64,000 bases of DNA from Hydrogenophaga sp. NFH-34 (GTDB lineage Bacteria > Pseudomonadota > Gammaproteobacteria > Burkholderiales > Burkholderiaceae_C): NCBI RefSeq assembly GCF_021401345.1, contig NZ_JACBGE010000011.1, positions 1-64,000 on the forward strand. Direction: 5' to 3'. The notes under the pieces were generated by a model, which saw nothing but the letters and a program-made list of their open reading frames with translations, had not been told where the DNA came from and searched no databases. Below, one piece after another: positions 44,195-53,161 of this stretch (position 1 is its first letter; each line of letters opens with the position of its first letter). A program made the translations under genes and the position numbers.

Positions 44195-44623
44195 TCAAGT
44201 TCGGGTCTCGGTGGTATCGAGATATCGGCGCCACGGTTCAGGAAATGAGCAGTTCTCGGGCGCGCCAACGAAACAAGGCGCAATATCGTCGTCGTCGAAA
44301 TTTGCGAGGCCGCAACCGATCCGCGTGATGAAGAACAGGGTTTCTGGTTTCGAGTGCGCGAAGTTGATGAAGGCCAGAATGCCGTCTCGAACTTCATCCA
44401 GGCTCAACGTCTTGAGGTGCCTGTCCTTGGTCGGGATGGCGTAGGCTTTGCCTGTAGGCCCCTCACCCACGCCGTACTTGGCTCCAAAGTTCACGTGAGC
44501 GGCTTTGGCCGCCCCCGCACCGTGACGGCCAGCCAGATTCGAGCCGAAGACGTAGACCCAGCCATTGCCCTTGGGCATCGTGTTGTCGGGGTGATAGTTG
44601 CGTGGCATAGTCGTATTCACCAT
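44195..44623 (-). CDS. Macro-domain-like phage protein (A1S_2505-like)
   Basis: 142 aa. GWVYVFGSNLAGRHGAGAAKAAHVNFGAKYGVGEGPTGKAYAIPTKD is typical of a family of phage non-structural proteins related to macro/ADP-ribose-binding folds. ATG 44608 is an alternative start. The first 7 bp overlap the upstream gene. Confidence 0.75.
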   Translation of the reverse strand: MVNTTMPRNYHPDNTMPKGNGWVYVFGSNLAGRHGAGAAKAAHVNFGAKYGVGEGPTGKAYAIPTKDRHLKTLSLDEVRDGILAFINFAHSKPETLFFITRIGCGLANFDDDDIAPCFVGAPENCSFPEPWRRYLDTTETRT

Positions 44624-44898
44624 GAGATTGCAGTGACGCTGTTGACGTGGTGGGGGCCAAAGGTTGGGAAATGGTGGTCGTGCACCACCTCGAAGTGGTC
44701 CTCGCGCAGTTCCTGCCAAAGCAGTGCTTCTTCCGAGCGTGAAACCGGCCCATCGAAGCTGGCGAGCGGATCCACAATCTTTCTCAGACCAACTTCCGCG
44801 GATTGCCGGATGAGCGAATCAACGTGCGTTCTTGCTGCATCCAGCGTCGGTGTCCGCACAGCGTGACGGGCAAGTGCTCGGGCCGCTTCGGCGTTCAT
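44617..44898 (-). CDS. Hypothetical protein
   Basis: 93 aa, helical N-terminus (MNAEAARALARHAVRTPTLDAARTHVDSL). Unknown. It immediately follows the helicase gene and overlaps the macro-like gene, so all are probably one operon. Confidence 0.6.
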   Translation of the reverse strand: MNAEAARALARHAVRTPTLDAARTHVDSLIRQSAEVGLRKIVDPLASFDGPVSRSEEALLWQELREDHFEVVHDHHFPTFGPHHVNSVTAISW

Positions 44899-46389
44899 TC
44901 AGAACTCCACTTCAGAGTCGCGTATCTGTCTCCAGTACGACTGGAAATCCACGACCGTTTGGTTGATCGTCAGGCTCTGACGTGCGCGGGTCAGCGCCAC
45001 ATACATCAGATGCACTTCCTGGGCGTTGATCTTGTAGTTCGGGTCATCACCGCAGAGCAGATCAGGGAAGTCGTCTGCGAGCGTGACGTGTTCGAGGGTT
45101 GCTCCCTTGCTCCTGTGGGCAGTGGACAGAACCAGGGCTGGAGGAAGAAGGCCGAGCTTCTTGCCTTCTGCCGTCCTCTCATCACCAAATGTTCTGCCCT
45201 TGGCGATAATTTCCGGCACCAGCTCGAACAGTTGGTCCCCGTAGGCGGCAGCCGTTTTGAGCAGCCGCAACAGGTCATGCTCTTCCGTCTCCTCCGCGTA
45301 GTCCTCCATCTGTTGGAGCGATGTGAAGCCGCGGATGAATGGGTCCCGAATTGAGTTATGCAACCCGGCTGCAAGGTTCTGAACATCAAGCAGTCTTTCG
45401 AACTGATAGGAGTTCACGCCGCCCACATATGCGATCGACAGACCCTGCAGATGAGCCTGAACAGCGTGCTCGAATAGTGCTGCGTTCGTCCTGGACAAAA
45501 CGGCATGTTGGCCACTTGTCTTGTGGCCTGGGTTGAACACGGCCGTGTTCACACCAGAACCGACCAACTTCTTCGTCTCACCGAAGTGGGCAAAGAGAAT
45601 GTCGTTCGCGATGTTCGCGATTGACTGACCAAAGCGAAAGCTCTGCGACAGATGGAAGTGCGACGTGGCATCGAAGACATTCATCGCGTTGACTGCACCG
45701 CGGAATGCGTAGATCGATTGGTACGGGTCTCCAACCACGATGATGGGCTGCGGCTGCCGGCCGATGATGTCCAGCGTCACTGGGTTGGTGTCCTGGAACT
45801 CATCGACCATGAGGTAATCACCTGGCAGGCGAGGGCGGCTCAGTTGGTACAGCTTGAAGTAGCCGTCGTGAGGCATCTTGAATGGCGATGTGACATCGCG
45901 CATCTTTTTCCAGACCTCTTCGGCCAGCCGCATCAACTCCCTGGCTCGCGCCTCCGAGATGCTCGGGCTGATGTACATTGCGCCAGCATCGGGGAATTGC
46001 TCTTCTGCGTTGATGCAGTAGTGCTTGATCGCCGAGATGATCAGTTGGGCCTCGGGGTACAAGTCGACAACCCCGAGATCGACAAGATCTCTCGCCCGGA
46101 TGTCCCCGAGCTTTCGTCTGTACCGACTGCCATACACCCTGAAGGCAAGAGCGTGCCCTGTCCGGGCGACAGCGGTATCACCAAAGCGCTCTTCGGCTTC
46201 CAATTGAGCGCTTTTGTTGAAGGCCATGTACAGGCCCTTCATCCGATGTGTGTTGGCCAGGTGCTCTGCTTTGAGTACAAGAGTTGTCGTCTTCGAGGCG
46301 CCTGCGTACGCCTTGACCTTCGTGATCCCGCGCAGCGGCGCGTGGATGATTTCTTCTTGTTCCTGAGTGGGATTGAAGGTTGATTCCAT
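44899..46389 (-). CDS. UvrD/Fbh1-type superfamily 1 helicase
   Basis: 496 aa from the ATG at 46389 with GGAG just upstream. Motif II is DEFQDTNPV, motif III VGDPYQSIYAFRGA, motif VI LMYVALTRARQSL. Motif I is AYAGASKTTTL: the first Gly of the usual GxGKT is replaced by Ser before Lys-Thr. The order resembles F-box helicase Fbh1 and its bacterial relatives, which act at recombination intermediates. It is downstream of ruvC-like and rdgC genes. Confidence 0.88.
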   Translation of the reverse strand: MESTFNPTQEQEEIIHAPLRGITKVKAYAGASKTTTLVLKAEHLANTHRMKGLYMAFNKSAQLEAEERFGDTAVARTGHALAFRVYGSRYRRKLGDIRARDLVDLGVVDLYPEAQLIISAIKHYCINAEEQFPDAGAMYISPSISEARARELMRLAEEVWKKMRDVTSPFKMPHDGYFKLYQLSRPRLPGDYLMVDEFQDTNPVTLDIIGRQPQPIIVVGDPYQSIYAFRGAVNAMNVFDATSHFHLSQSFRFGQSIANIANDILFAHFGETKKLVGSGVNTAVFNPGHKTSGQHAVLSRTNAALFEHAVQAHLQGLSIAYVGGVNSYQFERLLDVQNLAAGLHNSIRDPFIRGFTSLQQMEDYAEETEEHDLLRLLKTAAAYGDQLFELVPEIIAKGRTFGDERTAEGKKLGLLPPALVLSTAHRSKGATLEHVTLADDFPDLLCGDDPNYKINAQEVHLMYVALTRARQSLTINQTVVDFQSYWRQIRDSEVEF

Positions 46390-46433
46390 GATCTCCAAAG
46401 TTCTCATGGCAGGAGCGCCAAGCAAGTTCAAAA

Positions 46434-46886
46434 TCAAGCACTGGCGCATGCGGAATTGGATCGGGTCTTCATTGAGCGGAAAGGCCAGGCAACCAGCGCA
46501 GCATCCCGTTCATGTTGATTCGAAGGCTTGTCCCGCCCGACAAACTTGTTGAAGGTCTGCGAATCGAGCTTCGTACCCTTTTCCCTTGGACTTCGGCCGA
46601 TGAAATCGATGTTCTGCCGCTTGCACAGGTCTTCGATCTGCCTGCACCATGCGTCGATCTGACCAACGTTCCTGGCAAGCTTCTGTTGGGCGGTTGGAGA
46701 GAGTCCTGGACGCGCCCAAGTGTGTGAAGTCAGGCGCGAGTCCTCGATCACGACGAGTCCAGGGCGAGCTGAGATGATCTCGCGCAGCAAGTCGGTGGGA
46801 AGCAGGGTCACCAGTACCACAAGCCTGCCAGATTCATACCTGGCAAGACCTGTGGACATTCCTGGATCGACACCGAAGATGATCAT
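46434..46886 (-). CDS. RuvC-like Holliday-junction resolvase
   Basis: 150 aa. RNase H fold with Asp7 (GVDPG), Glu48 (VIEDSR) and a C-terminal His125/Asp128 (HERDAAL). Likely cuts branched recombination intermediates made by the element. The ATG overlaps the rdgC stop (ATGA). Confidence 0.8.
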   Translation of the reverse strand: MIIFGVDPGMSTGLARYESGRLVVLVTLLPTDLLREIISARPGLVVIEDSRLTSHTWARPGLSPTAQQKLARNVGQIDAWCRQIEDLCKRQNIDFIGRSPREKGTKLDSQTFNKFVGRDKPSNQHERDAALVAWPFRSMKTRSNSACASA

Positions 46887-47827
46887 CCGCCGGCCTCGGC
46901 CTTCTGGGCGCTTGTCTCGCTCTTTTCGGCCAGTTCTCCGCCGAGCATGGCGATCAGAGCCGGCAGGAAACTGCGCAGCTCACCTGTGCTCAGGGCTACG
47001 TCGGAATCGAATGGGTCTTCGCCCTCGGCGCTGGGCCGGTCCTCGAACACGCCCTCCAGGAAGCTGAGCTTCTTGAGCCTGAAGTTCTCCGAGAGATGGA
47101 AGCCGATCCGGCCCTCCCAAGTCAGAGCCAGGCGCGTCGGAAGCTTTCCTTCGGTGATGTGCTTGCGCACGTCATCGTTCAGCAAATGGTGGCGTGTGAG
47201 GCGAACCACCGACTTTTCCTCGCTGTGCGATTTCAGCTCGCACTCGCGCTCCACCGCCAGCCCCTCGGGCCAGTCATCGGGCGATTTGGCCAGAAGCCAC
47301 TGTGTCATCGCGGTTTGAGGTGTCTGGGCCGTGTTGAGGTTGTGGATCTTTGTACCGGGCAGGAGCGTGACGAGACTGGTGATGAGGTCGTCGTTGGCCA
47401 GGGTCGTTGCCGCATCGGTGATCAGCATCCCTCGCTCGACATCGAGCCACACCATGACCGATTTGCGGCGGGCGAATGCCTGGGGCAGCAGGGCCTGCAA
47501 TGCATCCTCGCGCAGGGCCTTGGTTTCCTTCTTGCCGGGCTTGCGACCGGTGGTCGCCTCGATCCTGTCAGCTTCCTCCTGTGCCTTCTTGCGCACCTCG
47601 GCGCCGGGAACCCCTTTCGTCTCGATCATGAAGCGCAGGAGTCTCTGACCATTGACTGATTCCACGAGGGGGCCGTGTTCCTGGCCGCGGGGCTCTACCC
47701 AGCCGAAGGATCTCTCCTGTGTCGCACCGCAGGGGGTGAACCGCGCAGCGTCAAGCGCTTGCTCCATGCCCTCCAGATCCTGGACGGGGCCAAGCTCGAT
47801 GCGGAAGAGGTTGATATTTTTGAACAT
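46883..47827 (-). CDS. rdgC: Recombination-associated protein RdgC
   Basis: 314 aa. MFKNINLFRI...ALDAARFTPCGATQERSFGWVEPR and the central KKETKALREDALQALLPQAFARR are diagnostic. RdgC forms rings on DNA and modulates RecA loading. The start is set by MFKN. It leads the rdgC-resolvase-helicase operon. Confidence 0.94.
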   Translation of the reverse strand: MFKNINLFRIELGPVQDLEGMEQALDAARFTPCGATQERSFGWVEPRGQEHGPLVESVNGQRLLRFMIETKGVPGAEVRKKAQEEADRIEATTGRKPGKKETKALREDALQALLPQAFARRKSVMVWLDVERGMLITDAATTLANDDLITSLVTLLPGTKIHNLNTAQTPQTAMTQWLLAKSPDDWPEGLAVERECELKSHSEEKSVVRLTRHHLLNDDVRKHITEGKLPTRLALTWEGRIGFHLSENFRLKKLSFLEGVFEDRPSAEGEDPFDSDVALSTGELRSFLPALIAMLGGELAEKSETSAQKAEAGG

Positions 47828-47901
47828 TTGATGTGCGTGTAGATGAATGCCTGGGCGGCATGGCGCCCAGGATTTCGGGTTGAATAGGGAACGAGTAGGG
47901 G

Positions 47902-48543
47902 TCAGCCGGTGCACAAGGGGCAGTACCTTCCGGCCTCGTTCTCGGTGCTCATGTACATGCCCCCGCATTCGCCCTTCTGGCAGCGTTTGATCTTGAGCGT
48001 GCACTTGCGCTGGCCAGTGCTCAGTAGCTCGTCCGAGTAGGATTTGCAGATGAAATGAGCACGAGCAAAAGAGATCTCGTAGTCCTTCTCGGATGCCCGG
48101 AACGCGGGGTCGCCACGTTCCTGCCACACCCCTCGGCTGACCATGGAACCGGTGATCCGGCCGTAGTGGTAATAGGCGTGCGTCAGCGCCGCATACTCGG
48201 GCATCGTGCGCAGTGCCCTCACGTAAAGCTGGACGATGAGCGCCGAGTGGTAGCGTCTCGTCGGCGTCTTCAGGTACCAGTTCAGGTCGTTGGGTTGCTG
48301 CCCGCTGGGACTTGAGCGACCGGCGATCTGTTGCCACAGGTCGCGCACCTCCAGGGATGGCAAGCCGGTGAGTTGCGTGATCACGCAGGCGCGTGCATTC
48401 ATCTGCACCATGAGCCGCACGCACTGGTACATCGCAGCGAGTTCAGTTTTCGTGCGCTTGAGCTTCTTGGGCGAGCGCAGGGAGTCCCCTGGCACCTTTG
48501 CCGCCTGAGCCGTGTTCGCATCGTTGAGCAGTCCTGGGCTCAT
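47902..48543 (-). CDS. FlhC-like transcriptional activator (SetC/AcaC-type)
   Basis: 213 aa. NARACVITQLTGLPSLEVRDLWQQIAGRSSPSGQQPNDLNWYL parallels the FlhC core, where GSPPPKG and a Trp-aromatic follow. A C-terminal cysteine set (Cys188, 193, 208, 211) matches the FlhC zinc site in order. There are no flagellar genes here. In SXT/R391 ICEs and IncC plasmids such FlhC homologues, with a FlhD partner, switch on conjugation genes. It overlaps the FlhD-like gene by ATGA. Confidence 0.75.
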   Translation of the reverse strand: MSPGLLNDANTAQAAKVPGDSLRSPKKLKRTKTELAAMYQCVRLMVQMNARACVITQLTGLPSLEVRDLWQQIAGRSSPSGQQPNDLNWYLKTPTRRYHSALIVQLYVRALRTMPEYAALTHAYYHYGRITGSMVSRGVWQERGDPAFRASEKDYEISFARAHFICKSYSDELLSTGQRKCTLKIKRCQKGECGGMYMSTENEAGRYCPLCTG

Positions 48544-48965
48544 GGCAGCCTCCGCTTCTTCGTCGCCCGCGTCACCACGTCCAGCGAAAAGGAGTCCGTG
48601 AATGCGCGGATGGCGTCCGAGTCGCCAGAACCGTTCTTGACCATCCGTTCAACGAGGTGGTGATCACGAATGCGGGCCTTGACCAGTGGAAAGCCGAACG
48701 ACATGTCCAGCATCCGATCGACGACACGGCTGTCGCTGAACAGCTCGATGACCTGTTGCGGGACATCCAGCAGATCGGGAGCCAGAGGCTCCGCTGGGCC
48801 GAGCAGGGCAGCCACGCGCATGACGTTGATGTAGGCGCGATTGAGGTCGTCGATGGCGCCCTGCAATGCAGTTCCGGCTACGCGATCGACAAGAGGAATC
48901 TCCGGCAACTCGAACGAATCCTTCGATGAGTCCGGGGAGGTAGTCGCTTTTGCAGCTATTGCCAT
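48540..48965 (-). CDS. FlhD-like partner (SetD/AcaD-type)
   Basis: 141 aa. DDLNRAYINVMRVAALLGPAEPLAPDLLDVPQQVIELFSDSRVV matches the FlhD pattern DINLSYLLLAQRLI...LPQMVKLAETNQLV in spacing and hydrophobicity; identity is low. It precedes and overlaps the FlhC-like gene, the same D-then-C order as flhDC and setDC. The assignment leans on this context. Confidence 0.6.
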   Translation of the reverse strand: MAIAAKATTSPDSSKDSFELPEIPLVDRVAGTALQGAIDDLNRAYINVMRVAALLGPAEPLAPDLLDVPQQVIELFSDSRVVDRMLDMSFGFPLVKARIRDHHLVERMVKNGSGDSDAIRAFTDSFSLDVVTRATKKRRLP

Positions 48966-48982
48966 TTTGGTTCTCCCCGCGG

Positions 48983-50008
48983 TCAGACGATAGTCGGGTC
49001 AAGCTGCTCGGCCAGCTCGCGCAACTCGTTGGCGATCTTGGTGAACATCGGCCCATACTGGTGCGGGTTGACGCGCTTGACTTTCAGAAGAAATGCCTCG
49101 GACCAAACCGAACGCAGAGTCTGCAGCGATGCCTGCAGCTCATCCACTGCCCGCGCTGCATCGCGGACCTCCCGGTTCTTACGCTCGACGTCTTCGAAAG
49201 CGGCTTTGGCCCGCTGAAATTCGCTTTGCGTGCGATCCAGGTCCCGCTTGATGTCCTCGCGTTGATGTTCCAGATTGGCGATCTCGTCGCGCAGCGTCTT
49301 GCTGGTGGGGTCCGAATCGACCACGGTGACAGCCTGCTCTTTCGCCGCGAGCAGCCTGGAGTTGCTCTCGTCCAGCTTTGCACGCAAGGTGGACATCTCG
49401 GCTTCGCGGTCTTGCAGGGTGTTCACGATGCGGGCGATCGCCTGATCCTTCTCGCTCAGCTTGCCCTGGGCCTGCGCCAGTTCCACCTTCATTTCGTTGA
49501 GCTGGGCTTCGACATCCTTGGCAGTCGGGGCCAAGCCACCCTTTTCTTCAATCTGCTGAGCGATACGCTCGATCAGGCCGCCCTGGATCTCGTCGGGCGC
49601 GGAGCCGAGCACCTTGACCGCGCTCATCGACATGTCCTTGAGCAGCGAAATCTCCTTGCCACCCTCGGCGCCGATGCGGGCCATGTAGTTGACGATCGCC
49701 CGGCCGGTACTGACGCAAGAGCGGATGTGTCCCTGGCTCATGCCCAGATCCGAGAAATTGGCCTCGCAGAATTTCTGCCAGCCCTCATCACCGGATTGCC
49801 GGAATGCTTCCCGGCACTGGTACAGGCGAATGCACACGTTGACCGCGGCTTCGGCGTGTTGAATCCAGGCTTCGATGGCCCCGATGGCGCTGGCGATGAT
49901 CTGTTGCTGGCTTGACTCGTCTTCCTCGACGCCCAGCAGACTCAGTTGGTTCTTGCGCTGAAGCTTGATCGTGATGGCAGTGTTGTCGATGGTGACTTTT
50001 TGATCCAT
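48983..50008 (-). CDS. Coiled-coil protein with a DUF3102-like N-terminus
   Basis: 341 aa. Residues 50-100 (RLYQCREAFRQSGDEGWQKFCEANFSDLGMSQGHIRSCVSTGRAI) resemble DUF3102-type phage/plasmid proteins. Residues about 165-300 are a long coiled coil. Its job might be DNA binding or partition (KfrA-like). It ends 17 bp before the FlhD-like gene start and may share its promoter. Confidence 0.65.
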   Translation of the reverse strand: MDQKVTIDNTAITIKLQRKNQLSLLGVEEDESSQQQIIASAIGAIEAWIQHAEAAVNVCIRLYQCREAFRQSGDEGWQKFCEANFSDLGMSQGHIRSCVSTGRAIVNYMARIGAEGGKEISLLKDMSMSAVKVLGSAPDEIQGGLIERIAQQIEEKGGLAPTAKDVEAQLNEMKVELAQAQGKLSEKDQAIARIVNTLQDREAEMSTLRAKLDESNSRLLAAKEQAVTVVDSDPTSKTLRDEIANLEHQREDIKRDLDRTQSEFQRAKAAFEDVERKNREVRDAARAVDELQASLQTLRSVWSEAFLLKVKRVNPHQYGPMFTKIANELRELAEQLDPTIV

Positions 50009-50132
50009 GTGTGCTCCGAGTTGTTGACTTCCAAAGAATCACCCGGCACAACGCATAGTCAAATTCAAAAGCCGGCACTTTTGATGCTGCTTTTGATCGG
50101 AGCCCATAGCCCATCTTGAAGAACATGGGGTA

Positions 50133-51248
50133 GTGAAACCCCGACAAATCGACCCGCTTCCACCTTCAGAGCTGTTCAGGCAATACGCCGACACCGGGTC
50201 GTTCGCAAGCCTGGCGACAGTTGTGGGACGCGAAGACTTCGCGGCCTTTTACCTCCCTCTTGCAGAACGCGCTGCAACGAGGCTGCAGGAACTCCCTCTT
50301 TCGCAAACAGCATTCCCGGATCGCGGGGGTGCGCTGCAGTGCGCGTTTAGGTCTGGATTGCTTGCCGTACGGATGTGCGACAAGACGATCTTCTCTCCCA
50401 CAGCTTCTGCGGCTGAGCGCATGGTAGGAGATCGCAATTACCGGTGGCTTTCATATTGCGCGGTGCTCGCAACCGTGTATCTTCAAGCGATTGCAAATTG
50501 TGAAACCATTCTTGAATCGGGCGAAGTGTATTCACATGCCGACGATGAATCTCTTTTCGAACTCAAACAAAAGTACGAGTTGAGGTGGCGCTCCAAGGGC
50601 TCCTTGACACTGTCGAGGTTGCACATTCTGCTCAGTGAGTTCTGGTTTCCTGGACAGTTTGCTCACCTTTCGTTCGCCGTGCTCAACGATCTGGGGCAGG
50701 CTATCAATCCTGCCATGGCCTCTTCCGCCAGCGAGCCACCACTCGCAAGGCTCGTACGCCAATCAATCGAAAGAACACTTTCGGATGACATTGCCGAAAG
50801 GGCCTGCGCGGTAGGCGAAGGCAAGGCAATGCCCGGAGTGGCATCCATGCCCGAGGAAGCGCAGCCGGCGACAAGTGCCCAAGCGCCTCAGGCTGCGGAG
50901 AAGCAGGCGCCAAGGACTGCGCCGACTGCCCCACCGGAAAGCCCCACATCAAGACCAGCTCCTGGGCCTGCTGCAGAACCCCAGAACCCGGCGGCTCAAA
51001 AGGCCATTGAGTGGATACGAGCCATTGCGATGGACGCCACGTTCGATGGCGAAATCCATCAGTTGTCTGATGGGAGCATTGACTTCTCCCGGAAGGCATT
51101 TTCGTTTGGTGCTGCGCCAAAAGATACCTACACCTTGCTGCACACGGCAGGATTCATCGAGCGAAAGGCCGAGAAGTCCGCATCGATCAAGGCCATGTAC
51201 GCCCACATCTACCTGGATGCTCGCAGAAAACGTGAAGGGGGGGTGTGA
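50133..51248 (+). CDS. TraI_2-like protein with degenerate metal site
   Basis: 371 aa from GTG. Residues 1-170 follow the TraI_2 (MobH relaxase) helical pattern, but the HHH...GGLLxH metal ligands read FPDRGGALQCA and the LHDLGK segment reads VYLQAIAN. A Pro/Ala-rich linker at about 230-285 joins a C-terminal domain like TraI_2_C (AIEWIRAIAMDATFDGEIHQLSDGSI...AGFIERKA). It precedes traD, as traI does in SXT, so it probably descends from the relaxase. Confidence 0.6.
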   Translation: MKPRQIDPLPPSELFRQYADTGSFASLATVVGREDFAAFYLPLAERAATRLQELPLSQTAFPDRGGALQCAFRSGLLAVRMCDKTIFSPTASAAERMVGDRNYRWLSYCAVLATVYLQAIANCETILESGEVYSHADDESLFELKQKYELRWRSKGSLTLSRLHILLSEFWFPGQFAHLSFAVLNDLGQAINPAMASSASEPPLARLVRQSIERTLSDDIAERACAVGEGKAMPGVASMPEEAQPATSAQAPQAAEKQAPRTAPTAPPESPTSRPAPGPAAEPQNPAAQKAIEWIRAIAMDATFDGEIHQLSDGSIDFSRKAFSFGAAPKDTYTLLHTAGFIERKAEKSASIKAMYAHIYLDARRKREGGV

Positions 51249-53161
51249 TGAGCCGCCGCGAATACGAGAACATGTTCCGCGGCGCCCATGAGGTCGCTGC
51301 GGTGTTTGCATGGGGTTTCTCGATTCTGATCCTAGTCGCCTATCGGCCTCCATTCTGGCCGGTGATGATCCTTGCGAGCGCGTTGCTGGGCATCATCAGG
51401 TTTCAGAAGATCAAGGAAATCTGGCAGTTCAGGGCTTCGATCAGCCTCAACCGGATGCGGACCATTTCGTTGGACATGATGCTCCAACGACTGCAAAGGC
51501 TCACGAAGATGCGCCAGATCCTACCCATTGGCCGAGGATTCAAGTGGAGCCAGCGCCACGCCGAGCTGGCCGTTGAAATGCTCAACCGAAATCCGGACGA
51601 GCTACCTGACATCCCACAGTTCATCAAAACCGAGTTGATGCGCCTTGATGGTGTCTCGGAGCACGAGCGCACCATGCTGGACAAGGCGATTGCCATGGCC
51701 ATCAAGGGGATCATGCCCCCCAATACGAAACCGATACTGGACTCGGACATCGGTAGTCCCTGGATACATGGAATCGGGTTGAGCGCTGAAGAGGAAATCG
51801 GAATCCCGTTCCCAGCCCTGCCAGGCCATACGCTCATCACGGGCACAACCCGGGCCGGCAAAACCCGTCTATACGAGTCACTGACAGCGCAGATCGTCAA
51901 AATGGGGAAAGCGCTCATCGTGATCGACCCCAAAAAAGACATCGACTGGGTGTCGATGCTCCACACGATGTGCAAGAAGGAGGGGCGCAAGTTCCTCTAC
52001 TTCGACCCTGCTCAGCCCCACAAGTCCATCCGCATCCAGCCGCTCAAGAACTGGAACAACATCTCCGAGCCAGCAACCCGGATCGGCCAGCTCGTTGACG
52101 CTGACGGCTCGTTTGCGGCCTTCGCCTGGAAAACTCTATACCGCATTCACCGGGCACTTATCGCCGCCGGCGAACGCCCTGACATCCGCAACACCAAGCG
52201 CTATGTGCAGATGGGTGTGGAGGGGCTAGCAGAGAAGGTCATCGCAATCCACTTCAACCGCAAGCATGGACCAGAGTGGGACAAGGACTTCAAGGCCCTG
52301 CCCAGTGCTGGCAAGAACGCTCTGACACGGCTTGAATGGTCCATCATGAAGTACGCTGACGAGGGCGATACCGACGACACAATCGACGGCATCATCTCAA
52401 TGGTCCGGCACTCGAAAGAGCACTACAGCAAGATGGTGCAGGTTCTGGAGCCCATCCTGGAGATGTTGGGGTCCGACGAGATTGGAGATCTCCTTTCGCC
52501 CGATCCGATGGTCACGTCCGACACGCGAGACTCATGGGACATGCGCCGTGTCATCGATGAGGGCGCCGTCCTCTATATCGCACTGGATTCGCTGTCGAAC
52601 AAGATCATTGCCAGTGCCATCGGCTCAATCTTGCTGGCGGACCTGGCATCTACATTGGGTGCTATCTATAACTTCTCCAAGCCTGCAGACGCCTACCTTT
52701 TTGTTGACGAAGTAGCCGAAGTCGCCAATGAGCAGTTGATCCAGATCCTGAACAAGGGCGGCGGGGCGGGCATCAAGTGCTTCCTTGCAATGCAGGCGAT
52801 TGCGGACCTGGTTGTCCGCCTGGGCTCCAAGGAGAAGGCTGAACAGGTCTTGGCCAACCTGAACAACCTCATCAGCTTGCGGGTTCGCAGCATTGAGACG
52901 GCAAAGTATGTCAGCGACATGTTCGGCCAGGTCATGGTGCGATCGATGGACGTGTCCTACTCGTCGGGCAGCGAATCATCCCAGGCGTTTACCGAGTTCC
53001 GAAGTAATACAAGTCGGTCGCTGAAATCCACCGCGTCGGCGCTCATCCCACCGGAGTTGCTGACCCGGCTGCCGCCTCTGCACTACTTCGCATTCGTTGC
53101 CGGTCGAGGCACATACAAGGGCATCGTCGAGTACATCGAGGCGGACAGGATCGCACCGTGA
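51248..53161 (+). CDS. traD: TraD-type conjugative coupling ATPase
   Basis: 637 aa. Two N-terminal membrane helices (about 15-50) are followed by Walker A GTTRAGKTRLYE (about 199-207) and Walker B AYLFVDEVAEV (about 482). This is a TraD_N/VirD4-like hexameric ATPase that brings DNA and relaxase to the T4SS. Start chosen at ATG 51248 within TGATG overlap with the TraI-like stop. The stop overlaps the DUF4400 start (GTG 53158). Confidence 0.9.
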   Translation: MSRREYENMFRGAHEVAAVFAWGFSILILVAYRPPFWPVMILASALLGIIRFQKIKEIWQFRASISLNRMRTISLDMMLQRLQRLTKMRQILPIGRGFKWSQRHAELAVEMLNRNPDELPDIPQFIKTELMRLDGVSEHERTMLDKAIAMAIKGIMPPNTKPILDSDIGSPWIHGIGLSAEEEIGIPFPALPGHTLITGTTRAGKTRLYESLTAQIVKMGKALIVIDPKKDIDWVSMLHTMCKKEGRKFLYFDPAQPHKSIRIQPLKNWNNISEPATRIGQLVDADGSFAAFAWKTLYRIHRALIAAGERPDIRNTKRYVQMGVEGLAEKVIAIHFNRKHGPEWDKDFKALPSAGKNALTRLEWSIMKYADEGDTDDTIDGIISMVRHSKEHYSKMVQVLEPILEMLGSDEIGDLLSPDPMVTSDTRDSWDMRRVIDEGAVLYIALDSLSNKIIASAIGSILLADLASTLGAIYNFSKPADAYLFVDEVAEVANEQLIQILNKGGGAGIKCFLAMQAIADLVVRLGSKEKAEQVLANLNNLISLRVRSIETAKYVSDMFGQVMVRSMDVSYSSGSESSQAFTEFRSNTSRSLKSTASALIPPELLTRLPPLHYFAFVAGRGTYKGIVEYIEADRIAP

